In this document: piece by piece, positions 11,251 through 42,910 of the stretch
Position numbering within the stretch: position 1 is the stretch's first letter
Layout: the number at the start of each line of letters is the position of its first letter
From: Setophaga petechia
Taxonomy: Eukaryota > Chordata > Aves > Passeriformes > Parulidae
Assembly (NCBI GenBank): GCA_024362935.1
Contig: JANCRA010000014.1
Span: 1,011,001-1,075,000, forward strand
DNA length: 64,000 bases
Direction: 5' to 3'
Notes under the pieces: model-generated
Told to the model about the DNA's origin: nothing
The model's input: the letters and a program-made list of their open reading frames with translations, nothing else
Databases searched by the model: none
Position numbers and translations under genes: made by a program

Positions 11251-12459
11251 GGCACGGAGCCAGCCCCGGGGACCCCCGGCAGGTGCTCGGGGTGGAGGAG
11301 GCACTGGGAAGGTGTCACCCTGTCACCCCCAAAGCAGTGACTGCTGAGGGACAGGGACCGGCCACTCCATCTCCCCCCGCCCCGCTCTTGGGACCCCTCT
11401 GATGACACCCACGTGTCACCTTCCTGTGCCACCCGCGGCATAAGCCACCCGTGTCACCCTGTCCCCGTGGCCGCTGGGTGCCACGGCAGGACCAGGGGCA
11501 TCCCGGGGACAGCAGCACTTTGTTCCTGTGCCGGCCTGGAGGCAGGGGACAACCAGCTCCAGGAGGGGCCATTCCGAGTCTGGGGGTGGCACAGCCTCGA
11601 CTCGGGGCTCAAATTCAGCACTTTTGGGTTTCTCAGCCCGGCCGTGTCCTGCTGTGCTGGGAGCTGGGTGTGAGGTAATGCCGGGGTTGGCTCAGAGACC
11701 CCGAGCACCAGGAGCTGGGAAAGGGGATCCCTGCAGCAGGAGCACCCCAGCTGGGGACATGGCCAGGACTCCCAGCCTTGCAGGGAAGGGGGGTGCTGGA
11801 CACCCCACACTTGGCAGCACAGAGGGCAGGTGGGAAATGGGCTCCTGGGGCTGTGCACGGTGGGGCTGGGCTGCCAGGGGAGCAAGGGGCCACCAAGCTG
11901 TGTCCCTGAGGACTCTGCTCCCCCACACTGTGGCTGTGCAGCAGCTCCTGCTGCAGGAAGGGGGCCCTTGGGGCTGCAGCACTCACGGGGACTGCCCTGC
12001 CTGGAGGGAGGAGGTGACTCTGACGTTGGGGTATCCCTGAGCACACAGAGGTGAGTGGTGGTCCCAGCCAGGTACCCTGCAGGGTCTCTTAGCCCCTCCT
12101 CAGCATGGAGGGGCTCTTGGTGCCACACCAGAGGGGCCCATCCTCAGAAACTGTGGTGAGGGAGCCCCCAGACTCTTCAGCATTCTTGTGGTGTGAGTAC
12201 AGTGCCAAGGAGGGCCACAGAACTCCACTCTGGGGGCGCAGACAGCAGAGCCCCCCTCCCTCCTGACTCCCCTTGAGAACAGCCACACATTTGGTGCTGC
12301 CAAGCCAAAGGGAGCCTGAAGCACTGGCCCTGCCAGCTGCCTGCCCATCTCAGGGCTCACCCTGGGGATGTCACAGCGTCTGAGACATGACCACGATGGC
12401 ACCCATGAGCTTTGCACGGCCCCACAGACACCACGGACACAGGGATCAGCACGTCTCAG

Positions 12460-12465
12460 TTTAAT
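12460..12465 (-). promoter_or_regulatory. Possible poly(A) signal of TANGO6
   Basis: ATTAAA on the minus strand about 135 nt after the TANGO6 stop codon at 12599. It is the nearest acceptable signal. Confidence 0.45.
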
Positions 12466-12598
12466 CCCACACCTCATCCCAGCGAGGTTCTGCTCCCGCC
12501 TGACGCCGCCAGCGGCATCCTGCAGGCATGGCCAGCCCTTCCCTGGGCAGCCATCCCACCCCAGACAGGAGCAGTTCATTGCCAGGGGCTCAGCCCCA

Positions 12599-32336
<19,738 letters not shown>

Positions 32337-32574
32337 GCTGCGGAGGGCAGGGAGGGGGTGGGGCCTCCGCCGGCCGCCATCTTGGGGAGGGCGCGAGGGG
32401 CGGAGCCGTGCGGCTACCGCCATCTTGGGGAGGTCGGGACGGGAGGAGGACGCGCCCGGAGGGCGGGGCGGGACCGGGACAAGGGTGAGGGAGGGGATCG
32501 GGGAAATGGCTGCCGCTGCCAAAGCACGGGGTAGGTGCGCTGCTGGGGAGGAATCATTCTCACTTAACACTGAT

Positions 32575-32750
32575 GAGACCCTGGCACAGAGCAACTGTGG
32601 CTGCCCCTGGATCCCTGGCAGTGCCCAACGCCGGGCTGGACACTGGGACTGGAGCAGCCTGGGGCAGGGGAAGGTGTCCCTGCCCATGACGGGTGGAGTT
32701 GGATGATCCATAAGGTCTCTTCAAACTCCAACCCTTTCATGATTCTGCTT
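32575..32750 (+). mobile_element. CR1 LINE 3' end
   Basis: Plus-strand CR1: 'actgtggctgcccctggatc', 'gaaggtgtccctgcccatga', 'gatgatccataaggtctctt', 'ttcatgattctg'. It lies between the TANGO6 promoter and the 3' end of CDH1. Confidence 0.85.
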
Positions 32751-32852
32751 TCCCTGTGGAGGGGGCCATGGCCACACCTGCGCAGCAGGTAAAGCCTTTG
32801 AGCACTGCCAGAGCCTCACGCACAGAAAAGTGGTTTGGTTTTCTTAAAACAA

Positions 32853-32858
32853 TTTATT
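32853..32858 (-). promoter_or_regulatory. Probable poly(A) signal of CDH1
   Basis: AATAAA on the minus strand about 690 nt past the CDH1 stop (33546), in an AT-rich patch. This would make 32840-33545 the CDH1 3' UTR. No other gene is seen in 32750-33545. Confidence 0.6.
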
Positions 32859-33530
32859 TCAATTTTATATAAAAACCATACAATCAACACTTGGTCACTG
32901 CTGGTTTCCCAGCTCTCATCAGACCCTTTTCCCATGATAAAAAATACAAACCGTGACAGCTAAACACAGAGGTCAGGATTTTGGGAAAGCCCTTTGATTT
33001 TGGAAAGCACCTTTCAATGACTAATTACACCTGGCGTGACAGAGGAGGAAATCAATCCATAATCTGGGGTACAGAAAAATAGAAATCTACCTGTACATAG
33101 TAGTATTAAATACAATTGCCTGTGATGGTGAATTCTTTGGTCTGTGTTGATCAAGTGCTTCATTGCACTTCTCCATCACACTAAGTTTATTATCTGAGCC
33201 TGTGTGGGGCTGGCAGCATGAGGTATTTTGGAGAGCGCCAGTGAAACCCTTTTTCCCCTCATGGAAAAGGGAAGAAGGACCCGATCCTGCCCCGCACAGC
33301 TGGGAGCACCTTAGTTGCAGGACAGGGAATGGGCTAAACTGTTCCATGCCCTGGAGCCAAGGGGGCCAGGAAACACCCACACTACCCCAAAACCCCCCAT
33401 CCCCACTGAGCCTGAACTGGGGATGCTCGCTCACTTAGTGAGGGAGACACGGGCACGGGGTTCAGGAGGGGTTTGGACACCTCGGACAGAGACCGACGCG
33501 AGTCCAGAGGGGTGAAATGAGGCGGCAGCA

Positions 33531-33889
33531 GCGGCCCGGGGGTCCCTAATCGTCCTCCTCGCCGCCGCCGTAGAGCTCGGCCAGCTTGCGGAAGCGGCCG
33601 CCCCAGTCGTTGAGGTAGTCGTAGTCCTGGTCGCCGTCAGAGGCGGAGGAGTTGAGGGAGCTGAGCGAGGTGGCCTCCGAGCCGCTGCCCTCGTAGTCGA
33701 ACACCAGCAGCGAGTCGTAGGGGGGCGCCGTGGGGTCCGTGTCGGCCGCCTTCAGGTTCTGGGGGAGCACGGGGGTCAGCGCCCACGCCCCCTGCGCTGC
33801 CGTGGCAGGGACGCGTCCCCCCCGGGCTCCCCAGCACTCACCTCGTCGATGAAGTTGCCGATCTCGTCGGGGTTGGCGGGGCGGGGCCG
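33531..33889. repeat. Near-identical tract shared with the CDH3 3' exons (copy in CDH1)
   Basis: The last CDH1 exon, the 83-bp intron before it and part of the next exon match 42552-42910 in CDH3 almost base for base. I count one difference in the 213-bp exon and two in the intron. Divergence resumes within exon 15. Confidence 0.9.
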
Positions 33890-36800
33890 GTACTGCGGGG
33901 CCGCCATCAGCGGGGGAGCCACGTCATTGCGGATCACCTCGGGCCGCGCGTCCAGCCCCCGGTGCAGCTGGCTCAGGTCGTAGTCCTGGGGGGACAGGAG
34001 GGGTCAGGGCTCGAGGGACAGCCACGGGCACCGCCACCGCCCCTCGGTGGGCAGGGTCCAGCAAGCACGGCCATCGCACCTGGTCCTCCTCGCCACCGCC
34101 CTCCTCGTCATAGTGGTACACGTTGTCCCTCATGTCATCCTCGGGTGGAAGCAGTGGCTCCTTCTCCACCTTCCTCCTCCTCACGAAGAGCAGCAGCAGC
34201 AGCAGGAGGACTGCAGGCACAGGGAGGGGGTGTCAGGGCAGCAGGGAGGGGGTGACCCGCACTCTGTCTCTCCCATCCCTGTCCCAGGTACTCACTGAGC
34301 AGTGCCAGGATGCCCCCCAGGATGCCCAGGATGGCGGGCACGCCCATGCCACCGGAGATGTAGGCTCTGCGCTCGCAGTTCTTGGCTGCCCCCTCACAGC
34401 TGCACACCTGGGCTCGCACTGCTGTGATCTGATCCTTGCCCTGTGCATCCAGCAGCTTCAGGAAGATGCTGTACTCGCCCGGCTCCAGCTCCTTCTTCAT
34501 GCTCAACTTCACCTCGTCTTGGTGAACCACAGAAGTGTTTGGGTTGGAAAAGGTCTCCAAGATTATTGAGCCCAGCCATCCCCCAGCACTGCCAAGGCCA
34601 CCACTGACTCATTTCCACAAGTGCCACATTTACACAGCTCTTGAATCCCTCTAGGGGTGGGGACTCCACCACTGCCCTGGCAGCCTCTTCCAATGCCTCA
34701 GCACCTTTTCCATTAATGAATTTTCTCCAATATCCAAACTAAATCTCTCCTGGCACATCTCGAGGTTGTTTCCCCTTGTCCTGTATCTTAGGAGCAGATC
34801 CTGACCCTCACCTGGCGGCACCCTCCTGCCACTAAGCTATGGAGAGTGAGAAGGTTCCTCCTGAGCCTCCCCATATCCCTCAGCCACTCCTGGTGCTCCA
34901 GCCCCTTTCTCAGTTCTGCTCTGGGAACACCCTTGGCACTGCCACAGGACTTTGCCCCAAGGCAGATCCCCAGCCTAGCGCTCATTGCAAGGCCCAGCAC
35001 CAGAGCAGGTGGCACCCACCTGGTTGCACCACACTGGCAGTCCAGTTGCTGCCAGAGCCGTGCATCAGCTCTGCCTTGAAGGGGTGGGTGTTGGGGGGCA
35101 GGTCCTTGTCGATGATCTTCAGTGTCTGCTCCTCGGGCTGCCGGTTGCAGATGTCGAAGCTCCGGGGCTCTGGCACGGGCCCGTTGTCATTCACATCCTG
35201 AAGCACGAGGAGCAGTGTCCCCGTGCCGGTGGCATAGTTTGGTGACCCTGTGGGACTAAGAGTCAGCGAGGCACCCAGGGAGGGGCTGCACCCCGTGGGG
35301 GGACACGGAGATGGGCACAGGGGCAGCAGCTGGGCACCCTCACCGTTGTCCACGGCCAGGATGATGGCCTTGTAGGTGCTATTGATGGCATGTGCTGACT
35401 CCCGGTCCAGGAGCTGGGCTGCTGTGATGATGCCGTTCTCAGGGTCAATTTTCAACCACCCTGCAGGGTCGCTGCCCATGCGATACCTGGGGGCAGCCCG
35501 GGGTCAGCAGGGGGAGAGGAAGGGGCACACGGTGCAGTGCAGCCCCTTGGACATGCCAGCAAAGCCCCCACCACCATCACCCTCCACTCACGTGATTGTC
35601 TGTCTCTGATCCTTGTCAGGGTCCTGGGCTGTGTAGGAGGTGATCTGGTATCCCATTGGCACATCCTCCTTCACCTCCACCTGCTTGACTGGGGGTATGA
35701 AGATCGGGGCTTCATTCACGTCCCTGACCACCACCAGGACATTGGCTGTGGCAGGATTCAGGTCCACGGTGAAGGGGGCCTCGTTCTCCACTGACACCAC
35801 GAGCTTGTAGCGGTTCTGGGTCTCATAATCCAGGCCCTGGGGGTGGGAGAGAAGCGGGGTAGCGCCAGCAGGGAGTCAGCTGGTGCTGAGGCTGCCATGA
35901 GGCAGCAGGACCCACCTTGGCAGTTTTCAGGAGCCCATCGTTGGTTTTGGGGTCAGTGGTGATCTCGAAGTCGCCCTGCGGGTCCCCGCTGCGGATGCGG
36001 TAGACGGCGTTCCAGGCTGGGGAGCCTGGCAGGTCTTGGTCTGTCACATGCAGCCGGGCCACCACCACTCCCACCTCGTTCTCGTCCACTGATGACTCGT
36101 ACTGCAAGATGGGACAGGGACAGTCACCTGTGTGGCCCCAGGGACCCCAGGTGGGAGCTGGTGCCACAATGCCCGGGGAGGGCAGCGGCCGGGGCTGGGT
36201 GGTACCGTGGTGGGGTCGAAGACGGGAGGGTTGTCGTTGGCATCAGTGACTTTGATGATGGCAGTGGCAGTGTTGGTCAGGCCATTGCCTTCCTGGTCTG
36301 CAGCCTGGATGATCAGCGTGTAGTTGGGAGTGGTCTGCAGAGCAAAATCATCCCCGTTAGGGCTCTGGTGGGGACTGGGGTGTTCCCCTCCTCCAGGCAT
36401 CACCTGCCTGCTCCTCCACCCTTCTCCAGCCTCGCTGTTTCCTGCTGGCACACAGGCAGCCGATGTCCCAGCTGCCCACCCAAGGGGCTGGCACTGTACC
36501 CACTCCAGGGCTCAGCAAGGCTGGGGGCTCCTGGAGGGTCCCCCGCATAGCTCCTGTAGACACCCCTACAGCCAGGGACAATGACCCAGGGATGCCACAT
36601 CCCAAAACCAGATGGATCCCAGGGCTGCAATATCCCTTTCTCCCCATGGCACATCCCACTGAGGGACAGCCCAGGTTCCCTTGGGCTGTGGCAAGGTGCC
36701 CACCTCCCGGTCCAGTCCTGTGCCAATGACACTGATGATGCCGTTCTCGGCGTTGATGGTGAACATCTGCTGTGCACCCTTGGGCTCCTCGCTGATGATG

Positions 36801-39800
36801 GAGTAGCCAATGATGCCATTGTTCACGTTGATAGCATCATCTGCATCCGTAGCATTCACGGTCATCACAGATGTGCCTGGACATGGGGACAATCAAGGGA
36901 GATGTTACAGATGGGACAGAAACCACGGGACACCCTGGCACTGCTCACGCTCAGGGCTCTGCATGGTCCCAGCTCAGAGTCCCCAGAGTCCCCCACGTAC
37001 CTGGCTTTGCGTTCTCCTCAATGTAGCCAACAAAGACTTGCTGGGTGAAGATGGGCCGGTTGTCATTCTGGTCAGTGACGGTGATGATGATCTCCATGGG
37101 GTCTTCCACAGGCTGCCCGTTGGCCGACACAGCGTGGGAGTAGAGCTGCAAGAGCACAGTCAGTGTGTGTGCAGTGCCCAGGACTGTCCCATCCCGCCAC
37201 AGATGCCCCCTCACTCACCACGTATTTGTCCTTCTCCTCCCGGTCCAGGGGTTTTGTCACCTCCAGCCACCCCGTCTCCCGCTCGATGATGAACACACCC
37301 ACGGGGATGGTGTCTGCCCCCTGTCCCGTGATGCTGTAGAAAACCTTGGTCTCCTTGTCCTTGTTGGATTTGATCTGGCAGCAGGGCAGGAAGAGGAGGG
37401 TGAGCCGTGTCCCCCAGGGGTCCCTCTGGGCCCTGCCCGGTCCCCACGGGCACACCCACCTGCACCAGCTTCTTGGGGAAGGGCCCCCGCTCGTTCTCAG
37501 GGCAGTTGATGGGGGGGATGACCCAGTCCCTCTTGTGCCGCCGGAGGCCGTGTCCGTGCTCCGGGAATATCAGCACGTCTGGCACTGTGCCCTGTTGGGA
37601 CAGAAGCTCTGCTCAGTGCCAGCGCCTTGCTGAGCCCTCTGCACCAGGCACAGGGGCTGCCGTGACCCCAGGGAGTGGGTCTGAGCTTCACCTGCTGCAT
37701 CCGCTCGTGGTGTCGGTGCTGGTGCCGCCGCCGGTGCAGCGTCACCTTGGCTGAATGCCTCTTGCCCACGGTGTCCCAGGTGTGCACAGCAAAGGTGATG
37801 TCCTGCTGCTGGAGCTGCAGGGGCCGCGTGGCAGTGACAATGCCATCCCTGCTCACCTTGAAGCGCGTGTCATCCGGGAGGAAGGCGGCACGGCGCGACT
37901 CGCCACAGTCCACAAAGCTCACTGGGGACAGGGGACAGAGTGGCAGAGGGTTCTGGGGACATGAGCACACACAGCACAGCCCTGCCCCAGCACTGTGTGG
38001 GGTCACAGCAGTGGTGGGGATGCTCCACACACAGTGACACATGCCCTGCCAGGATTCCATCCTGGGCACAACACACACTGCATTCCTGCCCTGGCTTTGG
38101 TCCAGGATGGGACACGGCAGGACCTACAGTGCCACAGGATCCCTGCCAGACAGTGACAATGGGGCAAGTGGCACCTGGCACAGCATGTTCCAGTCCCCAG
38201 CACCATGTATGGCATGGCACCAGGCACATCCTCATATGGGTGTATCCCTGTGGCACAGCACGTCCTCTGGCATGGCGTGTCACCACCACTGTGCCTATTC
38301 TACCCCAGCAGCTTTTCCAATAAAAACAAGGGCAGCAGTCATCCACCTGCACTGGCACCCAGTGCCCTGGCAGCCAGGCCCCTCAACCTGCCCAGGGACC
38401 TCTGGGACCGCCAGCCCCAGGGACAGGCGGGGGCCCGGTGTCACTGGCTGGGCATAGCAGAGCTGTGTCACAGCAGAGCAGGTCACCGCGAGGCAGCGGT
38501 CAGTGGGCATCACATGAGCCGTGCCGTGCTCCCGAACAAACACCCTTTGTTTGGGAGAGAGCTGTGGGAGCCAGCGGCACCCGGGCTTCGAGCGCTGCCT
38601 CCATCGCCCCGGCGTGACCCGTGCCGGGGTGGGCGGCAGGCGGCGCCGAACGGATCGGAACGGATCGGAACGGAACGGGGCCCGTGGGTTACGTCAGCCC
38701 ACGAGCAGCCCAAGAATCCGGGCCGGCTGTGGGACGGAGGGGGAGCAATCGCTGCCCCCCTGCCCACCACGGTGCCCCCGACCCGGCCCAGGAGGAGCCG
38801 CCGGCGCGGTGCCAGCCCCGCTCAGCCCCACGGCGGGACCCCCGGCCAGGGCTGGCGGAGCCGGCGGGGCCGGCTGGGCAGGAACGTGCCGGGGCAGGCG
38901 GGGAAGGAGAGGCAGCCGCGGGCGCAGCCGCCGTGCTCGGGCCTGGCCCGGGGCTCGGGGGTGCAGCGAGGGGCGGCACGGAGCCCCCAGCCCCACACAC
39001 TGGGTGCAATGAGCGCTCAGCGCTCAGCCCGCACTGGGTTCGAGGAGGGCGCTCAGAACCAGCTCCCCCCTTCCCGCCCTCCCCCCTCCAACTCCCCCCC
39101 TTCCCACCTGGCTGTGCACAACCTGTTTTTCCAGCTTGGCTGAAGGAGGGCTGGCCCCAGCCCTCCTCTCCCCGGGGCTGGGAGCTGGGGGGGTGGAGGG
39201 GGGGCCCTCTCCTGGGAATGATGGGGGTGGGAGAAAAGGAGAGCTCAGGGAGTCCTACAGGGTGACCCCCCCCCCACTTCACTGCCCCACCACGACCTGC
39301 AGAACACTGGGACAACCAGACTGGTACAACCAGGCTGACGAGCAGGGTGTGGGGCTGGGACCCTATAGAGGAGATCAGGGCAGGCCCCCAAAGCCACCTC
39401 CTGTCCTGTGAGGTCTCAGTGGGGCTGGGCACAGGAAGAGCAGGGTGTCCCCATCCCTGCAGTGCCACCACCCCGTGTGTTACACACGCAGCTGTGCCAG
39501 GGCAGGGGGTTCACCCCGGGGTGAAGGTGCTGGGGGTGACACATCCCACTGACGTCACCTCAGTTTCGCTGTGACTTCAGACTCTCGAGGTTTCTCCACC
39601 CAGGGCTGACGGGCACTGTCCCAGCCCTCACCACATCCCCAGCACCCCCTGAGCCCCCCGAGCCCCCCGGCCCACAGAGCAGAGCCCTAGCGATGCCGCA
39701 GCCCCACGCAGGTGCTGTTGCTGCTGTTCGCCGCCCCGGCGCCGCGCAGGGCCTGCCTGGGCCTGTCCAAGGGAAAACATCGCGCTCAACTCATCAAGCT

Positions 39801-41298
39801 AATTACAGCCCGGCTTGTCAGCCCTGCCACAAGCTGTGGGGTGCTCTGCGGCCCAGCATGGCCTGGCATCCACCAGGCTCGGCCACCCCACGGCTGGCAT
39901 TGCCGTGGCACGGCTGTAAGTCACTGGGTGCCACACAGGCCTCAAGGGCAGATGGTCCCTTCCTTCCTCCCACGCCCTGGCTGTGCCCGGAACCCAAAAC
40001 TGAAAGTGCTGGTGCCAGACAGAGGATTTCCAGAAGGTCTCAGTGCTGCGGGAAAGTCAGCAGGGCTGCCCGTCACCCTGGTATCAGGCCCAGCCCTGAT
40101 GGACATCGGTTAGTGCACATTAATGATCAACCACAAGGCAAACAAACACAATTCCTGGGGTATGGGGCAGGGTTCGATTCCCGGCTCTCCCAGGTGAAGC
40201 CGTTAGAGCTGAGGATGTCTGGGAGCCTTGGCACAGCACTGGGTGCTCAGTACCCCTCGGCCCTGTGCCCACCCAGCCACCCTGACACACCCACTGCGGT
40301 GCCAGCACCACTCAGCCATGAACTGGTGCAGATGGTGACAGCCACTGCACACAGCCCCAGAGCCCACACAGTCCCTTTTGGGAGCCCAGAGTGGCAGCAG
40401 GTCCCCAGCACAGTGGTCCCCAGTGCCCCCTTGCCACACCAAAGCAGGGCTTTACTGCCAACATAATGGGACACCAGTGTCCCAAAAGCCCAGGAGCCCA
40501 TCCCGGTGCCTGTCCCCGTGCCAAGAGCTGCCCTGGGGGTGCACACAGTGGGTCCAAAGGGGAGCTCGCCCTGGTGAACCCAGGGTGCCAGGTGAGGCAC
40601 GGGGCAGGGAGGAGCCTGCGTGCCCCACACCCCGGCCTGCCGGCCCCGACAGGTCCGCGGTGCCTGAGTCAGCGCCGCCCGCGCCGGCGCGCCCCGGGGA
40701 GCGGCTGCCGCTGCCCCCGCGCCCGTTCCGCCGTGCCAGCACCGGCACTGCCCCCAGTGCGGCCCCACCGCTGCGGGGGGACTCACCGGGCTCTGCCACC
40801 GCAGCCAGCCTGTCCCCACCGCCACAGTGCCATCCCCGCCGCCACAGCACTGTCCCCACGCCCGTGGCCATGCCAGCACCACTCGGGCACGGAGCCACGG
40901 CTTTTTTCGCCCACCCCCGTCCCACACACCCCCCTGTACCCATAGTCCCGTCCCCATCCTCACAGCCCCCGTGTCCTCCACAGCCGGTTGTCCCGGTTGT
41001 CCCGGTGTCCTTACCCCGTCCCAGGGCCCGTCCCGCCGCCACGCTGTCCCGCGGCACCGCCAGGGCGAAGGTCTCGGCGGCGAAGCCGGGCTGGCACGAC
41101 GCTGCCCGCTGGCACAGCCGCTGCCCGCACTGCCCGGAGAGAGACGTTAGCACCGGGCACGGTCCCGAGCGAGGTCCCGCTGCCCCGGGCAGGGTCTCGG
41201 CGGGGTCGCAGGGGGGTCCTGCCGCCCATTCCGTGGCTCACCTGAAGCAGGAGCAAGAGAAGGCAGAGCGGGACCGAGCAGCCCGCCCGCCGCCCCAT
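33546..41298 (-). CDS. CDH1: CDH1, epithelial cadherin (avian L-CAM)
   Basis: Sixteen coding exons: 41242-41298, 41015-41129, 37692-37921, 37460-37591, 37219-37374, 37001-37145, 36704-36876, 36206-36334, 35916-36101, 35592-35836, 35344-35486, 35020-35247, 34296-34517, 34080-34210, 33842-33985, 33546-33758. They join in phase to 2649 nt, 882 aa, the length of human CDH1. Order: signal peptide ([19 protein letters not shown]), prodomain, furin site RRHKR, EC1 starting DWVIPP (Trp2) with the HAV motif, EC2-EC5 with LDRE and DxNDN calcium motifs, membrane helix ([14 protein letters not shown]), p120-binding part, and the beta-catenin-binding Ser cluster ending YGGGEEDD. It mediates calcium-dependent homophilic adhesion at adherens junctions. 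Position next to TANGO6 separates it from CDH3. Intron 2 (3.1 kb) is the largest. A CR1 copy sits just upstream of exon 13. Confidence 0.97.
34530..34935 (-). mobile_element. CR1 LINE next to CDH1 exon 13
   Basis: Minus-strand CR1 3' region: plus-strand text 'tgtttgggttggaaaagg', 'gtgccacatttacacagctc', 'ccccttgtcctgtatcttag', 'gctccagcccctttctcag'. Its 3' end lies about 13 bp upstream of the CDH1 exon 13 acceptor (exon edge 34517). Confidence 0.85.
37041..37578 (-). repeat. CDH1 arm of a 538-bp inverted near-identical tract
   Basis: CDH1 exons 4, 5 and most of 6, with both introns, match the third cadherin at 49483-50020 in opposite orientation. I count about five or six differences. Identity ends sharply at the codons after PIFTQ. 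Confidence 0.9.
37922..41014. other. CDH1 intron 2
   Basis: A 3.1 kb intron with a very CpG-rich part (38570-39000), short homopolymer patches and no coding exon that I can support. The open frames here on the plus strand have no recognisable protein. Confidence 0.6.
40119..40131. promoter_or_regulatory. HNF1-like site in CDH1 intron 2
   Basis: ATTAATGATCAAC resembles the HNF1 palindrome (GTTAATNATTAAC) with two mismatches. From memory, an enhancer in intron 2 of the chicken L-CAM gene with an HNF1-type site has been reported. Assignment here is by resemblance only. Confidence 0.35.
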
Positions 41299-42366
41299 GG
41301 CCGGAGCCGCAGCCGGTGCCGGTGCCGGTTGGTGCCGGAGGGATCGGGCGCTGCCGCCACGGAGTCGCAGGTGCGTCCGGTCCCCTCCCGATCCCTCCTC
41401 GCAGGTGTCGACCCCGTGGAGAACCGCCCCGTCCCGCCCCGACGGGAGGCGGTCCAGCCCCGCCCGCTCCCGGAGCCCCGGTATTCCCGGTACCTCCGAC
41501 GCCCGGTGTCCCGGAACCCCTCTCGGTACCGGTGCGGTACTTCTCCCACGGTCCCCGGTACCCCCAGTACCTCGCCAGCCCCCGGCACCGCAACACCCCT
41601 GATGCTCTGCCCGTCCCGGGCACCCCGGCTCCCCGTGCCTCTGGTACTCCCAGCCCCAGGCACAGCCCTCGAGCTTTCCGTGCCTCTCCCGTCCAGGGCA
41701 GTGCCAGCAGGGGGTGTTGTGGGGTGACAGGAGCTGGGTGTACCCCAGGGTGCCCCCATGCCATGGTCCCAGATCCCAGCTCTGCAACAGGGGACAAACA
41801 TCTGCCCAGGAACCCCTCGGGCAGGAAGGGCCCTCAGGATGTTGCAGTCCCCAGCTTCCCCTGTACCCCTCTGTCCCAAAGCACAGCACAGCTGGGGGTG
41901 ACCCTAGGGAAGGGGACCCCCAGTACCATCAGCTGTCCCCATCCCATATGTCAGGAGCTGATCCTGGAGCCAGTGGGAGACCCCCAGAGCTCGGGGTCCT
42001 GTCAGGGCCAGAGGCTGCTCTGCCCACTCATGCCAGCACCCATGGTCATCTCAGGGGGTTGGGGTGGCAGCAGGGCTCTCACTGCCTGGGCCAGGAGAGA
42101 TTTAGCACCAGGAATGCTCAATGCCACCAGTGTCACTTCCATGAAGGACAGACTTGTGGTCAGTGCCCTGCCCGTGCCGATCAGCACCCTTTGGGGGGCA
42201 TGGGCACTGCCCATGCATGGGTGTCACTGCAGCTATGCCACAGGTGCCACACTGCAGTGGGGAAGAGGGGACAGGGCTGGGGAGGGGTCACTGCAGGGCT
42301 GGGGGCAGTGCCAATCTCCAGGGCACAAAGTGACACAGAGCCTGGAACATCTAAAAAAACCAAATC
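41299..42366. promoter_or_regulatory. CDH1 promoter and CDH3-CDH1 intergenic region
   Basis: The interval between the CDH1 start and the CDH3 3' end (stop at 42567) is short, matching the known close tandem spacing of bird L-CAM and K-CAM. Two CAGGTG E-boxes (41368-41373 and 41402-41407) lie 70-110 nt upstream of the CDH1 ATG in GC-rich sequence without a TATA box. E-boxes at this place recruit SNAI/ZEB repressors in mammalian CDH1; the role here is inferred. The rest holds GC-rich 'ccggtacc' units and no gene. Confidence 0.5.
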
Positions 42367-42367
42367 C

Positions 42368-42373
42368 TTTATT
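42368..42373 (-). promoter_or_regulatory. Poly(A) signal of CDH3
   Basis: AATAAA on the minus strand about 195 nt past the CDH3 stop codon. Confidence 0.65.
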
Positions 42374-42551
42374 AAAACTGACCCAGCTCCCATCCCCTTG
42401 TCCGCAGCATCACACGCCGTCATTCCATACCTTAAAAAATAGATAATTACCACAAAAACGCAGGCGAGGAGGTGAGGGGGCTGCGCTGGGGTGGGGGGCA
42501 CGGCAGGGGGAACCCCCAAGGCACAAAAGCAGCAATAAGGCAGGGGCAGCA

Positions 42552-42910
42552 GCGGGCCGGGGGTCCCTAATCGTCCTCCTCGCCGCCGCCGTAGAGCTCG
42601 GCCAGCTTGCGGAAGCGGCCGCCCCAGTCGTTGAGGTAGTCGTAGTCCTGGTCGCCGTCGGAGGCGGAGGAGTTGAGGGAGCTGAGCGAGGTGGCCTCCG
42701 AGCCGCTGCCCTCGTAGTCGAACACCAGCAGCGAGTCGTAGGGGGGCGCCGTGGGGTCCGTGTCGGCCGCCTTCAGGTTCTGGGGGAGCACGGGGGTCAG
42801 CGCCCGCACCCCCTGCGCTGCCGTGGCAGGGACGCGTCCCCCCCGGGCTCCCCAGCACTCACCTCGTCGATGAAGGTGCCGATGTCGTCGGGGTTGGCGG
42901 GGCGGGGCCG
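42552..42910. repeat. Near-identical tract shared with the CDH1 3' exons (copy in CDH3)
   Basis: Direct-orientation partner of 33531-33889. It covers the last CDH3 exon, its 83-bp intron and part of the preceding exon. The encoded beta-catenin-binding tail is identical to that of CDH1. Confidence 0.9.

Noticed and set aside
10101..11402. Long Gly/Pro/Arg frames on both strands upstream of HAS3
   Set aside because: They come from CACCGG-type repeats and CpG-rich sequence with no conserved protein features.
40171..40182. A tRNA B-box-like GGTTCGATTCCC
   Set aside because: No matching A-box, no cloverleaf, and one mispaired T-stem base; probably chance or a faint SINE relic.
38205..41727. Several 200-450 codon plus-strand frames in CDH1 intron 2 and over its promoter
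   Set aside because: No recognisable domain; they overlap CDH1 exons 1-2 in antisense and reflect high GC.
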